A stretch of DNA of 64,000 bases from Thermoclostridium sp036562185 (GTDB taxonomy: Bacteria > Bacillota > Clostridia > DSM-8532). Position 1 is the first letter of the stretch. Each line of letters starts with the position of its first letter. Below are positions 17,986 to 27,720 of this stretch, one piece after another. The stretch spans positions 1 to 64,000 of the forward strand of contig DATCKN010000123.1 of NCBI GenBank assembly GCA_036562185.1, in the 5' to 3' direction. The position numbers and the translations under genes were made by a program. The notes under the pieces are model-generated. The model made no database searches, was not told the DNA's origin, and saw nothing but the letters and a program-made list of their open reading frames with translations.

Positions 17986-18699
17986 ATGCCAATAGTTGCT
18001 GTTGTAATTATAAGATCCTTCATTGGATTTTTTTTGTTGCTTGTATTGGTAAAACTTATAGGCAAACAGCAGGTAACCCAGCTTACTTTTTTTGACTATA
18101 TTGTAGGAATTACGATAGGATCGATGGCTTCAACGCTGTCGGTCCAGGTAAATGAAAACACTTGGGCAACCATTGCGGGAATGGTGGTCTGGACTTTGCT
18201 TGCAATTATTCTTGCAGTTATTGGCATAAAAAGCCCCTTTTTAAGAAAGGTTATTGAAGGGGTTCCTGAAATTGTTATTCAGAATGGGAAAATTAAGATT
18301 GATGTATTAAAAAGAAATAAATTGTCAATGGAAGACTTAATGATGATGCTCAGAAGCAAGGATGTATTCAGGGTTGATGATGTGGAATTTGCAGTGCTGG
18401 AGCAAAACGGAAAGTTGAGCGTATTGCTGAAATCACAGAAAAAACCGTTAACGCCGCAGGATATGAATATATCCACCAAATACAACGGTTTGCCTACAAA
18501 TTTGATTGTAGACGGGCGTCTCAACATGGAGGCTCTGAAATCTGTAAATTTGACAAAGGCTTATCTCGAGCACCACTTAAGAAAAAAGGGTATCACCGAT
18601 ATCAATGATATATTCCTTGCACAGCTGGATACCCAGGGAAACCTTTATATTGACATGAAAGACAATGAAACCGCATATACAATATCGCTTAAGGAATAG
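17986..18699 (+). CDS. DUF421/YetF-family membrane protein
   Basis: This protein has 237 residues. Three N-terminal membrane helices (about residues 3-80) include the family stretch FFDYIVGITIGSMAS, with RSFIGFFLLLVLVKLIGKQQ before it. A cytoplasmic C-terminal alpha/beta domain follows (from VPEIVIQNGKI onward). YetF-like proteins are common in spore-forming Firmicutes; some are linked to spore germination or membrane stress, but the molecular role is unknown. The next gene begins 11 bases downstream and is probably co-transcribed. DUF421 next to a DUF4363-like protein is a recurring pair, to my recollection. Confidence 0.88.
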   Translation: MPIVAVVIIRSFIGFFLLLVLVKLIGKQQVTQLTFFDYIVGITIGSMASTLSVQVNENTWATIAGMVVWTLLAIILAVIGIKSPFLRKVIEGVPEIVIQNGKIKIDVLKRNKLSMEDLMMMLRSKDVFRVDDVEFAVLEQNGKLSVLLKSQKKPLTPQDMNISTKYNGLPTNLIVDGRLNMEALKSVNLTKAYLEHHLRKKGITDINDIFLAQLDTQGNLYIDMKDNETAYTISLKE

Positions 18700-18710
18700 A
18701 AGGTGGGAAA

Positions 18711-19064
18711 TTGAAAAGGGCTATATTCTTAATAATATCCTTTCTGATATTCAGTACTGCCGGTTGCACATTATTTAAAGGCCCGCTGGATAAAAGAACC
18801 GGATTTTCACAATCCCTGTCTGCACTGGAAAAGGCAATTGTTGAAGAAAATTATGAAACGGCAAATGAACGTTTAACTGTTTCGAACGAGAAATGGGAAA
18901 AGATCAAACCGTTCATGCAGATTGAAGTGGATCACGATATTGTAAATGATATCGAATCCGAATTAACGGCACTTTCCGCGTATATAGAAACAGGGAACAA
19001 GTCACAGGCGCTTGCTTCAATAAGAATCATTATTAATATGTGGTCAGACATCGGTACCAAATAA
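18711..19064 (+). CDS. DUF4363-like small lipoprotein
   Basis: This 117-residue precursor has a short signal peptide and lipobox STAGC (Cys19), so the mature ~99-residue helical protein should be anchored on the outer face of the membrane. The mature part is all alpha, with a FSQSLSALEKAIVEENYETA segment and an IRIIINMWSDIGTK end, as in DUF4363. The start codon is TTG behind AAGGTGGG. It follows the DUF421 gene with 11 bases between, so the two probably act together. Function unknown. Confidence 0.75.
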   Translation: MKRAIFLIISFLIFSTAGCTLFKGPLDKRTGFSQSLSALEKAIVEENYETANERLTVSNEKWEKIKPFMQIEVDHDIVNDIESELTALSAYIETGNKSQALASIRIIINMWSDIGTK

Positions 19065-19226
19065 GGTTTCAAATTACCCGTAGGGAAAAATGCAGGAAGC
19101 GGTATATTGAATCCTTTATCGTGCAGCCTGGACAGGTATTCACAGAATTTATAATCATCTCAAAATATTGTACTGCCGGCGGAAATGTGATAATATAATT
19201 TTAAAAGTGAACAGGGGTTTATTATT

Positions 19227-19829
19227 GTGCAAGTTTTGAAGGATGAAGTTCGCAACAGTATACTTGCGGCTGCAAAAACGCTTTTTTACCAAAAGGGGTA
19301 TAATAATGCCTCCATACGCGATATTGCCAGAAATTCGGGTATAACGGTGGGTAATGTGTACCGGTATTTTCCCAATAAGGAAAGTGTTCTTGAGGGGATT
19401 GTGTCACCGGTTTATGAAAAAATAATGGACTACATAGCCATTTCGGAAAGGTATATAAAAGCCGGCGAGAACAAGACCTTCGAGGATTTCAGAAATGAAA
19501 TCAACCACTATATGTTGCAAATAACAAAAGAATTCAGGCTTGAACTGTTGATTCTCTTTAAAGGTACTCAGGGCACAAAATTTGAAAAGACAAGAGGTGA
19601 GTTAATTTCATTGATTGAAAACCGGATTTATGAAGGATTGTTTAAAAGGCAGAGCATGGAAGAAAAAGAAGCGGCATTCTTTTCAAAAATTGTAGCCCGT
19701 TCGTTTTTAGACAGCCTGATAATGGTTATAGCAGAGACAGAAGACAATGAAAAGCTGAAAAAGCTGATTTACCGTTTGAACGATTTTTACTTCAACCATT
19801 TAAGCAGCAGATTTGATTCCGAGGACTAA
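19227..19829 (+). CDS. TetR-family regulator of the downstream RND efflux genes
   Basis: This 200-residue protein has an N-terminal TetR helix-turn-helix at about residues 8-54 (ILAAAKTLFYQKGYNNASIR, then GITVGNVYRYFPNKE). The helical C-terminal ligand and dimer domain is poorly conserved, as usual. The start is GTG at 19227 behind AGGGG. It lies 121 bp before the adaptor gene on the same strand, in the classic regulator-adaptor-pump order, so it probably represses that operon and itself until a toxic ligand binds. The spacer has a TGTTTACTATTGTTTACT direct repeat (19856-19873) that could be part of its operator. Confidence 0.92.
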   Translation: MQVLKDEVRNSILAAAKTLFYQKGYNNASIRDIARNSGITVGNVYRYFPNKESVLEGIVSPVYEKIMDYIAISERYIKAGENKTFEDFRNEINHYMLQITKEFRLELLILFKGTQGTKFEKTRGELISLIENRIYEGLFKRQSMEEKEAAFFSKIVARSFLDSLIMVIAETEDNEKLKKLIYRLNDFYFNHLSSRFDSED

Positions 19830-19950
19830 TTTTTTTTAACATAATAATGAACGCTTGTTTACTATTGTTTACTAATGAATACATATTTTATGCAAAAACG
19901 CAGGATTATTTGCTTATATGCAAAAACTTCCTGGAATGAGGTGTTATTTT

Positions 19951-21171
19951 ATGAGAAAACGAATTATGCTGATTTTTATCGTATGTTTTTTGCTCTTGGC
20001 TACAGGATGTTCTAATCGGGAGATATGGCAAAAAACAGAGAAAGTGGTTCCTGTAAGTGTATACCAGGTTTCTGAGAATCAGCGTCAGCGCATATCCCGA
20101 TATATAGGAACGGTTCAGCCCGAAAAGACGGTTAACCTGTCCTTCAAGATTGGTGGACGGATTGACAGCGTCCGGGTTAAAAAAGGTGATATTGTCAAAA
20201 AAGGAGATGTGCTGGTCTCACTGGACAAGACAGATTTATTATATGCTGAAAACCTTGCAAAATCCCAGCTGGAAATGGCGTTGGCCCAATATGAGAAGGC
20301 TTCCAACGGGGCAACCGAGGAGGATATTGAACAGGCAAGGCTTAATGTAGTTAAGGCCGAAGATGCATACAATTATGCATTGGACAGGTTCAGTGAAGTT
20401 AAGGAATTATACCAGAAAGGCACCGCCACAAAGCAGGCGTACGAGCAGGCAGAACTCGAAGTGAAAATGAGGGAATCCGATCTGAAGCTTGCCAGGGAAA
20501 TACAGGCCCAGGTTCAAAAAGGAGCAAGATATGAAGAAATAAAAGCACTGTCTGCCCAGGTGGAAAGTGCAAGGACAGAATATAATTACAGAAAGTCCCA
20601 GCTGGACGAAGCAACCTTAAAATCGCCCATTGACGGTACTGTGCTTGAGGTTTTATGCGAAGAAGGGGAAATGGCAGGTGCGGGTTATCCGGTGATTGTT
20701 GTTTGCAGCGACAACAGGATTATAAATGTGGGTGTGCCTGAAAAAGAACTTAAAAATATTACAATTGAAACAGAAGTAAAAATTGAAAAGGATGACAGGG
20801 AATTTCAATCAAAAATCAAACGGATTTCAGATGTTCCCGATACCACAACAGGCCTGTACAATATTGAAATCGCCTGTGACGAATTGGATGAACCCTTCGG
20901 GGCAAGTGTTAAAGTGCATTTTTCATTAGGAACCGAAAAGGGTATTTATATTCCGATTTCAGCAATTTTAAATGACGGGACCGATTTTGTATTTACTGTT
21001 TCCCAGGACAGGGCGGTACGAAAAAACATAACGATTGAAGAAGTATATAATTTTGAAGCCAGGGTGACCGGGCTGGATAATGGCGATTTATTGATTACAT
21101 CGGGTATAAGCCGGCTGAGCGCCGGGGATAGGATAACGGTAAAAGAGGTGGATTATGGGACGAATAATTGA
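19951..21171 (+). CDS. RND efflux membrane-fusion (periplasmic adaptor) lipoprotein
   Basis: This 406-residue precursor has lipobox LATGC (Cys20). Two lipoyl half-motifs (IDSVRVKKGDIVKKGDVLVS and LKSPIDGTVLEVLCEEGE) flank a long helical hairpin (about residues 95-200). Beta-barrel and membrane-proximal domains follow. It is the HlyD/AcrA-type adaptor that joins a pump to the cell surface. In Gram-positives there is no TolC, so it probably works with the pump alone. The ATG at 19951 follows ATGAGGTG; the upstream ATG at 19918 has no ribosome site. Its end overlaps the pump gene by 17 bases, so the two are translationally coupled. Confidence 0.93.
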   Translation: MRKRIMLIFIVCFLLLATGCSNREIWQKTEKVVPVSVYQVSENQRQRISRYIGTVQPEKTVNLSFKIGGRIDSVRVKKGDIVKKGDVLVSLDKTDLLYAENLAKSQLEMALAQYEKASNGATEEDIEQARLNVVKAEDAYNYALDRFSEVKELYQKGTATKQAYEQAELEVKMRESDLKLAREIQAQVQKGARYEEIKALSAQVESARTEYNYRKSQLDEATLKSPIDGTVLEVLCEEGEMAGAGYPVIVVCSDNRIINVGVPEKELKNITIETEVKIEKDDREFQSKIKRISDVPDTTTGLYNIEIACDELDEPFGASVKVHFSLGTEKGIYIPISAILNDGTDFVFTVSQDRAVRKNITIEEVYNFEARVTGLDNGDLLITSGISRLSAGDRITVKEVDYGTNN

Positions 21172-24100
21172 ACTGATTATCAAAAAGAGGAAAATTACAT
21201 TGTTCGCCATTATCCTGGTTATAGTTTTCGGGATATACAGTTACTATATTATGCCAAAGCAGGAATCACCCGATATCAGTGTTACTGTGGCTATGATAAC
21301 CACAGTATACCCGGGGGCATCATCCGAGGATGTGGAGCGCAATGTTACGCGTAAAATAGAAGACAAGGTATTGGAAGTAACGGGCTTTAAAACCGTAAGT
21401 TCGACATCGCAAAATAATTTATCGGTGGTTGTCCTGGAACTGGAAACCGGTACTGACGTAGATAAGGCATGGAACCAGCTAAGGCAGAAAATGGATGAAG
21501 TACAGGCAGAACTTCCGGAAGAATGTGATGAGATAAATATAAATACCGATTTGTACCAGACTGCAGGAATGATAATCAGTTTATCCGGACCGAACTATTC
21601 ATATTATGAACTTGCAGCCTATGCTGAAAAATTAAAGGATAAGCTTATCGATATTGATGGTATTACACGGATTGAAGTAGTCGGAGAACAGGAAAATGAA
21701 ATATGCGTTGAAGTGGACACAGAGAAATTAAACAGTTTACCGCTGTCCCTTGAAGATGTGGCGAACATAATACAGGCCCAGAATGTGGAAATACCGTTGG
21801 GGTCTCTTGAAGACGACAAAAGTAAGATTAGCGTTACATTGGGAGGAAATTTGTCATCAGTATCAGATATAGAAAATATTGTGCTGTTAACATCTGCTGA
21901 AAACCGCAGTGTCGTCAGAATCAAGGATATTGCAGATGTCTACTATAAGCTTCAGGATTCAAACAATAAGATTAAGACAAATGGTGAAAATGCAGTTCTG
22001 ATTACAGGGTATTTTCAGGGAGAACGAAATATTATAATTATTGGTGAAGAAGTTGATAAACGGATTAATGCCTTTAAGGAAGAACTGCCCGATGACCTGC
22101 ATTTTACCAAGGTTTTATATCAGCCCGATGATGTGGGAAATGCGGTTAATGATTTCATACTGAACCTTGTTGAAGGTGTTATTTTTGTTATCATTGTTGT
22201 TTTTGCAGGAATGGGTTTCAGAAATGCCATTCTTGTTTCAACCTCAATTCCTCTTTCAATTTTGCTTACTTTTATTACCATGAGGCTTATGGATATTCAC
22301 ATCCATCAGATTTCAGTTGCAGCGCTGATAATTGCCCTTGGTATGCTCGTTGACAATGCCATTGTTGTAAGTGATGCCATTCAGGTGAGAATTGACAATG
22401 GGGAAGAAAAGCTCAAAGCCTGTGTTGAAGGAGCAAAAGAAGTGGCCATGCCGGTTCTTATGTCAACATTGACAACGGTGGGAGCTTTTCTTCCTTTGCT
22501 GTTGCTTTCAGGCATGGCAGGCGAATTTATCCGCAGTGTCCCGCAGATAGTCATAATATCACTGTCTGCATCGTATATTGCAGCTGTTTTCATATCCCCG
22601 GTAATGGCCTATGTTTTCTTTAAACCGTCAAAAGACAAGGAGAAAAAGCACAGGGCCAGGACATTTTTTGCGAACCTTTTACGGAGTGCACTGAAAAGGA
22701 AAAAGCTCACGATGTTTTTTACTCTTGTATTGCTGGCATTGGCAGTATGGCTTGCCGGCATTCTTGGCCTTCAGTTTTTCCCGAAGGCAGATACGAATAA
22801 AATCTTAATCGACATCCAGCATGACCATGCAAATGATATAAACAAGACCGAGCAGCTGGCAGATCAGGTAGCTGATATAATTACCAGGCAGGCCGAGGTT
22901 ACGGGGTATACCGTTGCTATCGGGGATGGGCTGCCAAAACTGTATTATTCGATGCCTCCTGCGATGCGTGCCCAGGACTATGCCCAGATGGTATTCACCG
23001 TTGATTTGGACAACGGGGGAAGATTTAAAACCAACGAAGAGTTTGCAATTTACCTGCAGGAGATTTTAGACACAGAGATAGCCACCGGAACTGCAACAGT
23101 AAAGCTCCTGGAACAGGGCGAACCTATCGGTGCACCTGTAAGGATAAGGATACTGGGACAAAATTATGATGATTTAGCACGGGTATCGGAAGAGATCAAG
23201 AGCATACTGAAGTCCATCAATGGAACCTTTAATGTCAGGGATGACTACAGCGACAATATATTTGATTACTATATTGAGTTAGACACTGATGAAACATTAA
23301 GAATGGGTCTGACAAATTATGATGTTCAAAAGGAACTTAATATAGCGCTTATGGGCAGAAACGCCGGAAATCTGAATGCCGATTCGGGCGTTGCCAAATA
23401 CACGGGCAGTAAGCAAATCCCGGTTAAAGTAATATCAGATATAGAAAATATCGATGATTTGAAAAACTTTGCGGTAAAGTCCACTGCTACCGGAAGGAAA
23501 ACCCTTTTAAAACAGGTATCCGAAGTAGGATTGAAGCCTAAAATTTCGAAAGTTAAAAAATATGACAGGGTTCCTACTGTAACGGTATACAGTGATGTCA
23601 GCAAAGGATACAGTTCTGTCGATATACAGAAGCAGGTCGAGAAAGAACTTGAAAGTGTAGACATGGGAGAAGCCAGGGTGGTTTTTGACGGCGAAAGAGA
23701 GTCAATTTTAAAATATTTCGGCAATATTGGCGTTCTTGGAATTATGGCTGCATTCATTATATATCTTATGTTGCTCATAGAATTCGGGAATTTCTCGCAC
23801 CCGTTTGTAATCATGGTCACAATACCGTTGTCGGCTGTAGGCTCTATAATAGGACTGTATCTGTTCAAGCAGCCATTGTCGTTTACATCGTTCATGGGTA
23901 TAGTAAGTTTGTTTGGCATTGTTGTAAATAATGCGATAGTCCTGGTGGACTACGTTAATAACCTGAAATCATCGGGCAAGAGTACTGAAGAAGCATGTAT
24001 TGATGCCGTTATGCGCCGGTTCAGGCCTATAATGCTTACAACAATCACCACTTTGGTAGGCCTTGTTCCGTTAATCGTGTCAGGCAGCAACCTGTTTACG

Positions 24101-24208
24101 CCGATGTCCATATCCCTTGCCTCGGGGCTGGCGGTATCTACACTGTTAACGCTTGTTATAATTCCTGTTGTTTATTCGATGGTTGAAAAAATGCTACATA
24201 AGAAATAA
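21155..24208 (+). CDS. RND-family efflux pump, AcrB/SwrC type
   Basis: This 1017-residue inner-membrane pump has 12 helices in two pseudo-repeats, each with a large extracytoplasmic porter loop (about residues 30-325 and 540-835). The proton-relay helix carries GMLVDNAIVVSDAIQ. The second repeat contains the equivalent GIVVNNAIVLVDYVNNL. The PGASSEDVERNVTRKIEDKV stretch after the first helix is a family hallmark. It exports lipophilic toxins, antibiotics or lipopeptides using the proton or sodium gradient. Among Firmicutes it is closest in type to SwrC of Bacillus. It is translationally coupled to the adaptor and ends at a strong terminator. Confidence 0.95.
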   Translation: MGRIIELIIKKRKITLFAIILVIVFGIYSYYIMPKQESPDISVTVAMITTVYPGASSEDVERNVTRKIEDKVLEVTGFKTVSSTSQNNLSVVVLELETGTDVDKAWNQLRQKMDEVQAELPEECDEININTDLYQTAGMIISLSGPNYSYYELAAYAEKLKDKLIDIDGITRIEVVGEQENEICVEVDTEKLNSLPLSLEDVANIIQAQNVEIPLGSLEDDKSKISVTLGGNLSSVSDIENIVLLTSAENRSVVRIKDIADVYYKLQDSNNKIKTNGENAVLITGYFQGERNIIIIGEEVDKRINAFKEELPDDLHFTKVLYQPDDVGNAVNDFILNLVEGVIFVIIVVFAGMGFRNAILVSTSIPLSILLTFITMRLMDIHIHQISVAALIIALGMLVDNAIVVSDAIQVRIDNGEEKLKACVEGAKEVAMPVLMSTLTTVGAFLPLLLLSGMAGEFIRSVPQIVIISLSASYIAAVFISPVMAYVFFKPSKDKEKKHRARTFFANLLRSALKRKKLTMFFTLVLLALAVWLAGILGLQFFPKADTNKILIDIQHDHANDINKTEQLADQVADIITRQAEVTGYTVAIGDGLPKLYYSMPPAMRAQDYAQMVFTVDLDNGGRFKTNEEFAIYLQEILDTEIATGTATVKLLEQGEPIGAPVRIRILGQNYDDLARVSEEIKSILKSINGTFNVRDDYSDNIFDYYIELDTDETLRMGLTNYDVQKELNIALMGRNAGNLNADSGVAKYTGSKQIPVKVISDIENIDDLKNFAVKSTATGRKTLLKQVSEVGLKPKISKVKKYDRVPTVTVYSDVSKGYSSVDIQKQVEKELESVDMGEARVVFDGERESILKYFGNIGVLGIMAAFIIYLMLLIEFGNFSHPFVIMVTIPLSAVGSIIGLYLFKQPLSFTSFMGIVSLFGIVVNNAIVLVDYVNNLKSSGKSTEEACIDAVMRRFRPIMLTTITTLVGLVPLIVSGSNLFTPMSISLASGLAVSTLLTLVIIPVVYSMVEKMLHKK

Positions 24209-24241
24209 ACGGGAGGTGGGAATTCCCATCTCCCGTTTTTA
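24209..24241. terminator. Terminator between RND pump and convergent PrcB-domain gene
   Basis: ACGGGAG-G-TGGG pairs with CCCA-T-CTCCCGT around AATT, and TTTTT follows on the plus strand. On the minus strand the hairpin is followed by TTATTTCTTATG, so it may serve both genes. Confidence 0.9.
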
Positions 24242-24244
24242 AGA

Positions 24245-25441
24245 CTATTTAAAATTTACAATACCGGCCGGAGAAGAGTTTTTAATTTCTCCATGAACCT
24301 TGTTTATGCCGGTCCCTTCAATTCTGATTACCGTATAAGGCCAGGTAATTACCTGGGTTACCATCATATCAGGATCAGGACTGTTAACATTTGCAAGAAC
24401 GTAAACATCACCGGATTGATCTCTTGTCACTTCTTCGACAATTACCGAATATCCACCTGTATTTTTTTGCCCGGCGGCAACAAGGACATATACATATTCA
24501 CCAATTTGCTTACTGTGAATTCCCGCTTCGGTATACAGCTGGTTTATCCACGCCGACAGCTCTTCATTTGCTGCGATGATTTCCGGATTTACGGTTTCAA
24601 ACCATAGTTCATCATTATTTTTGGATGAATGATCATTTATATCCCCATCCACTGTGACTTCTTCACCGCCGTCAATAACTATCAATCTGTATGGATACGT
24701 AATAACCTGGGTTACCATCATATCCGGAGACGGTTCAATTACTTCTGTGTCAATATAGATTCTTCCAGGAGAAACCTGTGTAATGCTTCCGATTTCTATT
24801 GAATACCCGCCTGTTGGCTTTTCTCCTGCACAAATCAAAACGTAGTTTTTGCCATTGAATATTCTGTGGTATATACCCTTGTTGTGCATGTTTTCCTGCA
24901 CCCAGGAATCCAAATCAACGTCTGATATCTCTGAAATATTAATCTCTTCGTATTCCACCGGTCTTTCAACAGGTATTATATCAAATTCTTTTTCAAAAGA
25001 AATCAGGACGGCATTGGTAACGGGATCCCATTCCACAATTGCGCCAAGGTATTCAGCAACAAAACGCAACGGGATATAAACCTCTCCGTCAAGTATAAAA
25101 GGTGCCACATCCATTTCAGTTATTTCGGGTATACCTGTAAAATCGAATTTTCTGTATATCGATGCTTTTTTCTCCCCAACGGTAAGTTGAATTGTTAAGT
25201 ACGTTCCGTCTATTATTATGGATCCTGTATCTTTATCGAATTTTGGCTCAACACCTGCTTTTTTGAAAAAGTCAGAGTCAAGAGTCACCATTGTTCTTTG
25301 TTCTTTAAATACAGGTGGTGTAATCAATTGAACTTTCTCGTCGTTAAAAAACACCGAAATCTCCTGCTTGGCAAATGCTGCCGATGAAAACATTGATACA
25401 AAAAGTGCCAGTAAAATAAGTAATAATGGAATTTTTTTCAT
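24245..25441 (-). CDS. Secreted protein: copper-amine-oxidase-like N-terminal domain plus two PrcB-like domains
   Basis: This 398-residue precursor has a clear Sec signal peptide (residues 1-24, ending SSAAFA). Residues 25-150 are the stalk-like copper amine oxidase N-terminal domain common in clostridial exported proteins, with YIPLRFVAEYLGAIVEWDP as its hallmark. Two tandem PrcB C-terminal-like repeats follow (about 175-280 and 285-385), each with TGGYS-I and DMMVTQVIT-PY signatures. PrcB in spirochaetes is part of a secreted protease complex; here no protease is adjacent, so the role is open. The start follows GGGAG at 8 bases. The two repeats clearly arose by duplication. Confidence 0.82.
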   Translation of the reverse strand: MKKIPLLLILLALFVSMFSSAAFAKQEISVFFNDEKVQLITPPVFKEQRTMVTLDSDFFKKAGVEPKFDKDTGSIIIDGTYLTIQLTVGEKKASIYRKFDFTGIPEITEMDVAPFILDGEVYIPLRFVAEYLGAIVEWDPVTNAVLISFEKEFDIIPVERPVEYEEINISEISDVDLDSWVQENMHNKGIYHRIFNGKNYVLICAGEKPTGGYSIEIGSITQVSPGRIYIDTEVIEPSPDMMVTQVITYPYRLIVIDGGEEVTVDGDINDHSSKNNDELWFETVNPEIIAANEELSAWINQLYTEAGIHSKQIGEYVYVLVAAGQKNTGGYSVIVEEVTRDQSGDVYVLANVNSPDPDMMVTQVITWPYTVIRIEGTGINKVHGEIKNSSPAGIVNFK

Positions 25442-25542
25442 GTCATCATCTCCCTTTCTGTTTTTTACGTTGAATTAGACTGATAACGGTAAAAAAAGTT
25501 CATTCTTTTGCCAATATGTAATCATATTGTAATTTTTACCGC

Positions 25543-25548
25543 TATAAT
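25543..25548 (+). promoter_or_regulatory. Probable -10 element of the ABC exporter leader
   Basis: A perfect TATAAT lies 73 bases before the leader ORF, in an AT-rich region. A clear -35 is not evident. Confidence 0.35.
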
Positions 25549-25620
25549 TATTCTTTCTCTTTACATTAATGAAAAGTGAAGGTAATATTAATAGAGTGGC
25601 AAATTTAAGGAGGTTTCACC

Positions 25621-25719
25621 ATGCCTAATTTTGCATTTAAATTTATTGACAGAGCATTTGACACGATTGATCGTTTACGTGGAGTTAACCTGCATTCTCA
25701 AGGCATATCTTATCTTTAA
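25621..25719 (+). CDS. 32-residue leader peptide upstream of the BmrC/BmrD-like exporter
   Basis: The ORF starts MPNFAFKFIDRAFDTIDRL and ends with SQGISYL. It has one of the best ribosome sites in the window (TAAGGAGG, 7 bases before the ATG). It is followed 18 bases later by a 12-bp hairpin and then by the ABC exporter genes. In Bacillus subtilis the homologous exporter bmrCD is preceded by a short leader, bmrB, which works by ribosome-mediated attenuation when translation is inhibited. The same design is inferred here. I do not recognise sequence similarity to BmrB itself, and a stand-alone small protein is possible. Confidence 0.6.
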   Translation: MPNFAFKFIDRAFDTIDRLRGVNLHSQGISYL

Positions 25720-25737
25720 CACCTTTTTGAAGTTAAG

Positions 25738-25775
25738 AGGCTGCGGGTTCATTAAGAATCTGTAGCCTTTATTAG
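25738..25775 (+). promoter_or_regulatory. Attenuator-like hairpin after the leader ORF
   Basis: AGGCTGCGGGTT pairs with AATCTGTAGCCT over 12 bp (three G-U pairs) around a 7-base loop, followed by TTATTAGATT. The leader stop codon lies 18 bases before it. A second pairing, GCGTGAA (25782-25788) with TTCACGC further on, could form an alternative fold. Confidence 0.5.
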
Positions 25776-25911
25776 ATTATGGCGTGAAGCAATACTCAAC
25801 GTACATTGTAAATAATAATGATAACAAGGTGCTGTTGCGCCCGCGATATTAAGCTTAAATTTCACGCAGGCGTTTTAAACAGAGTCTGACTCTGACAGCA
25901 GGGAGGGTTAT

Positions 25912-27720
25912 ATGAAGAGACTTAAAATTTTGCTTCAGTTTACAAAGAAGAATTTGCTTCGGTATTTTTTAGCCATTATTTTCTCCGGAATTGCTGTTAT
26001 ATTTTCCATCATCAGCCCGATGGTGATAAGTTTTACAGTGGATTCGGTTATCGGCGACGAACCCATGGATCTGCCTGATTGGCTTATGACGAGAGTTTCA
26101 GATTTCGGCGGAAGGGATGCACTCAGGGAGAATATCTGGATATTGGGTTTATTGTTTGTTTTACTTACACTTTTAACAGGTATTTTTCAATATATCAAAA
26201 ACCGTTGGTTTGCTATAAGTACCGAAAATGCCACCAAAAATATCCGTGATACATTGTATGATCATCTTCAGCATATGGAATACCACGAACATGTCAAGTC
26301 GCAGACCGGAGATCTTACACAAAGGTGTACTGCCGATGTTGAAACAATGCGGAAATTTATGGCCAACCAGGTAACCCAGGTTGGAGAAATATTATTTACG
26401 GTGGTGTTTACCCTTATAGTAATGGTTGGGCTCAATGTTGAACTGACGCTGTATTCCCTTGCAGTAGTTCCGTTTATTTTCCTTGTCTCTGTTATATTTT
26501 TTACAAAAGTAAAGAAAACATTCCTTGAAGTTGAAGCAACTGACTCGGAACTGCATGCAACCATTCAGGAAAATTTAACCGGTGTACGTGTAGTAAGAGC
26601 CTTTGGAAGGCAGGCCTATGAGATTGACAGGTTCAAAGTGAAAAATGAGAACCACAGGGAAAAGGTCAGAAAACTTAATGAACTTTTGGCATGGTACTGG
26701 TCAATGTCTGACTTGCTTTGCATGATCCAGGCTATGCTGGTGCTGTTTATTTCTGTAAGCTGGGCTGCAAGCGGACGGATTACACTGGGAACAGTTATTC
26801 TTTTTATAACATACATAAGAAACCTGATATGGCCTATCAGGCAGCTCGGAAGGGTTATTTCGGACATGGGCCAGGCATTTGTGGCATTTGACAGGATAAT
26901 TGAAATACTTGACAAGCCTGCCGAACCGAAGTTTACCCAGGGTCTGACCCCGGAAATCAAGGGCAATATAGTGTTTGAAAATGTCAGTTTCCAATACCCT
27001 GACGGAACTAATCCATTAAAGGATATATCCTTTGAAGTTAAGCAGGGACAGACTGTGGGAATACTGGGACCCACCGGGTGCGGCAAATCATCGCTGATGC
27101 ATTTGCTGGTAAGGCTTTTTGATTACCAGAAAGGTTCTATAAAGATTGACGGATATGAGCTGAAAGAAATTGATAAAAAATGGCTGAGAAGTCACATTGG
27201 AATTGTGCTTCAGGAACCGTTCCTCTTTTCAAAGACCGTACTGGAAAATATAAAGCTTGCGAAACCTGATGCCAGCATGGATGAAGTGGAAAGGGCTGCA
27301 AAAATTGCTGCTATTCATGATACTGTAATATCCTTTGAAAAAGGATATGAAACCCTTGTAGGGGAGAGGGGAGTAACTCTTTCAGGCGGGCAGGTTCAAC
27401 GTGTGGCGATAGCACGTACAGTGCTGAAAAATCATCCCATACTTATATTTGATGATTCGCTGAGTGCGGTTGATATGGAAACCGACATTATGATTCGCAA
27501 GGCACTAAGGGAACGCAGCAAAGGGGTTACCACGTTTATAATCTCTCACAGGATAAACACTTTGGCACAGGCCGATTTTATCGTGGTGCTGGATAAAGGA
27601 AGGATTGTGCAAATGGGCACCCATGATGAACTGGTTCGTGAAGAGGGATTGTATTCGCGAATTTGGGCCATACAAAGTTCGCTTGAAGAGGGGCAGGAAG
27701 GGGAGAAAAATAATGAATAA
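25912..27720 (+). CDS. bmrC: ABC exporter half-transporter with degenerate Walker B (BmrC/YheI-like)
   Basis: This 602-residue protein has a six-helix exporter membrane domain (residues 1-310) and then an ATPase domain: Walker A GPTGCGKSS (386-394), canonical signature LSGGQ (490-494) and Walker B LIFDD (511-515). The catalytic glutamate is replaced by Asp515. This is the mark of the inactive-site subunit in heterodimeric exporters such as BmrC and TM287. It overlaps the next gene by 8 bases. Together the two make one multidrug-type pump in the cytoplasmic membrane. The ATG follows AGGGAGGG. It is likely controlled by the leader ORF and hairpin upstream. Confidence 0.93.
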   Translation: MKRLKILLQFTKKNLLRYFLAIIFSGIAVIFSIISPMVISFTVDSVIGDEPMDLPDWLMTRVSDFGGRDALRENIWILGLLFVLLTLLTGIFQYIKNRWFAISTENATKNIRDTLYDHLQHMEYHEHVKSQTGDLTQRCTADVETMRKFMANQVTQVGEILFTVVFTLIVMVGLNVELTLYSLAVVPFIFLVSVIFFTKVKKTFLEVEATDSELHATIQENLTGVRVVRAFGRQAYEIDRFKVKNENHREKVRKLNELLAWYWSMSDLLCMIQAMLVLFISVSWAASGRITLGTVILFITYIRNLIWPIRQLGRVISDMGQAFVAFDRIIEILDKPAEPKFTQGLTPEIKGNIVFENVSFQYPDGTNPLKDISFEVKQGQTVGILGPTGCGKSSLMHLLVRLFDYQKGSIKIDGYELKEIDKKWLRSHIGIVLQEPFLFSKTVLENIKLAKPDASMDEVERAAKIAAIHDTVISFEKGYETLVGERGVTLSGGQVQRVAIARTVLKNHPILIFDDSLSAVDMETDIMIRKALRERSKGVTTFIISHRINTLAQADFIVVLDKGRIVQMGTHDELVREEGLYSRIWAIQSSLEEGQEGEKNNE

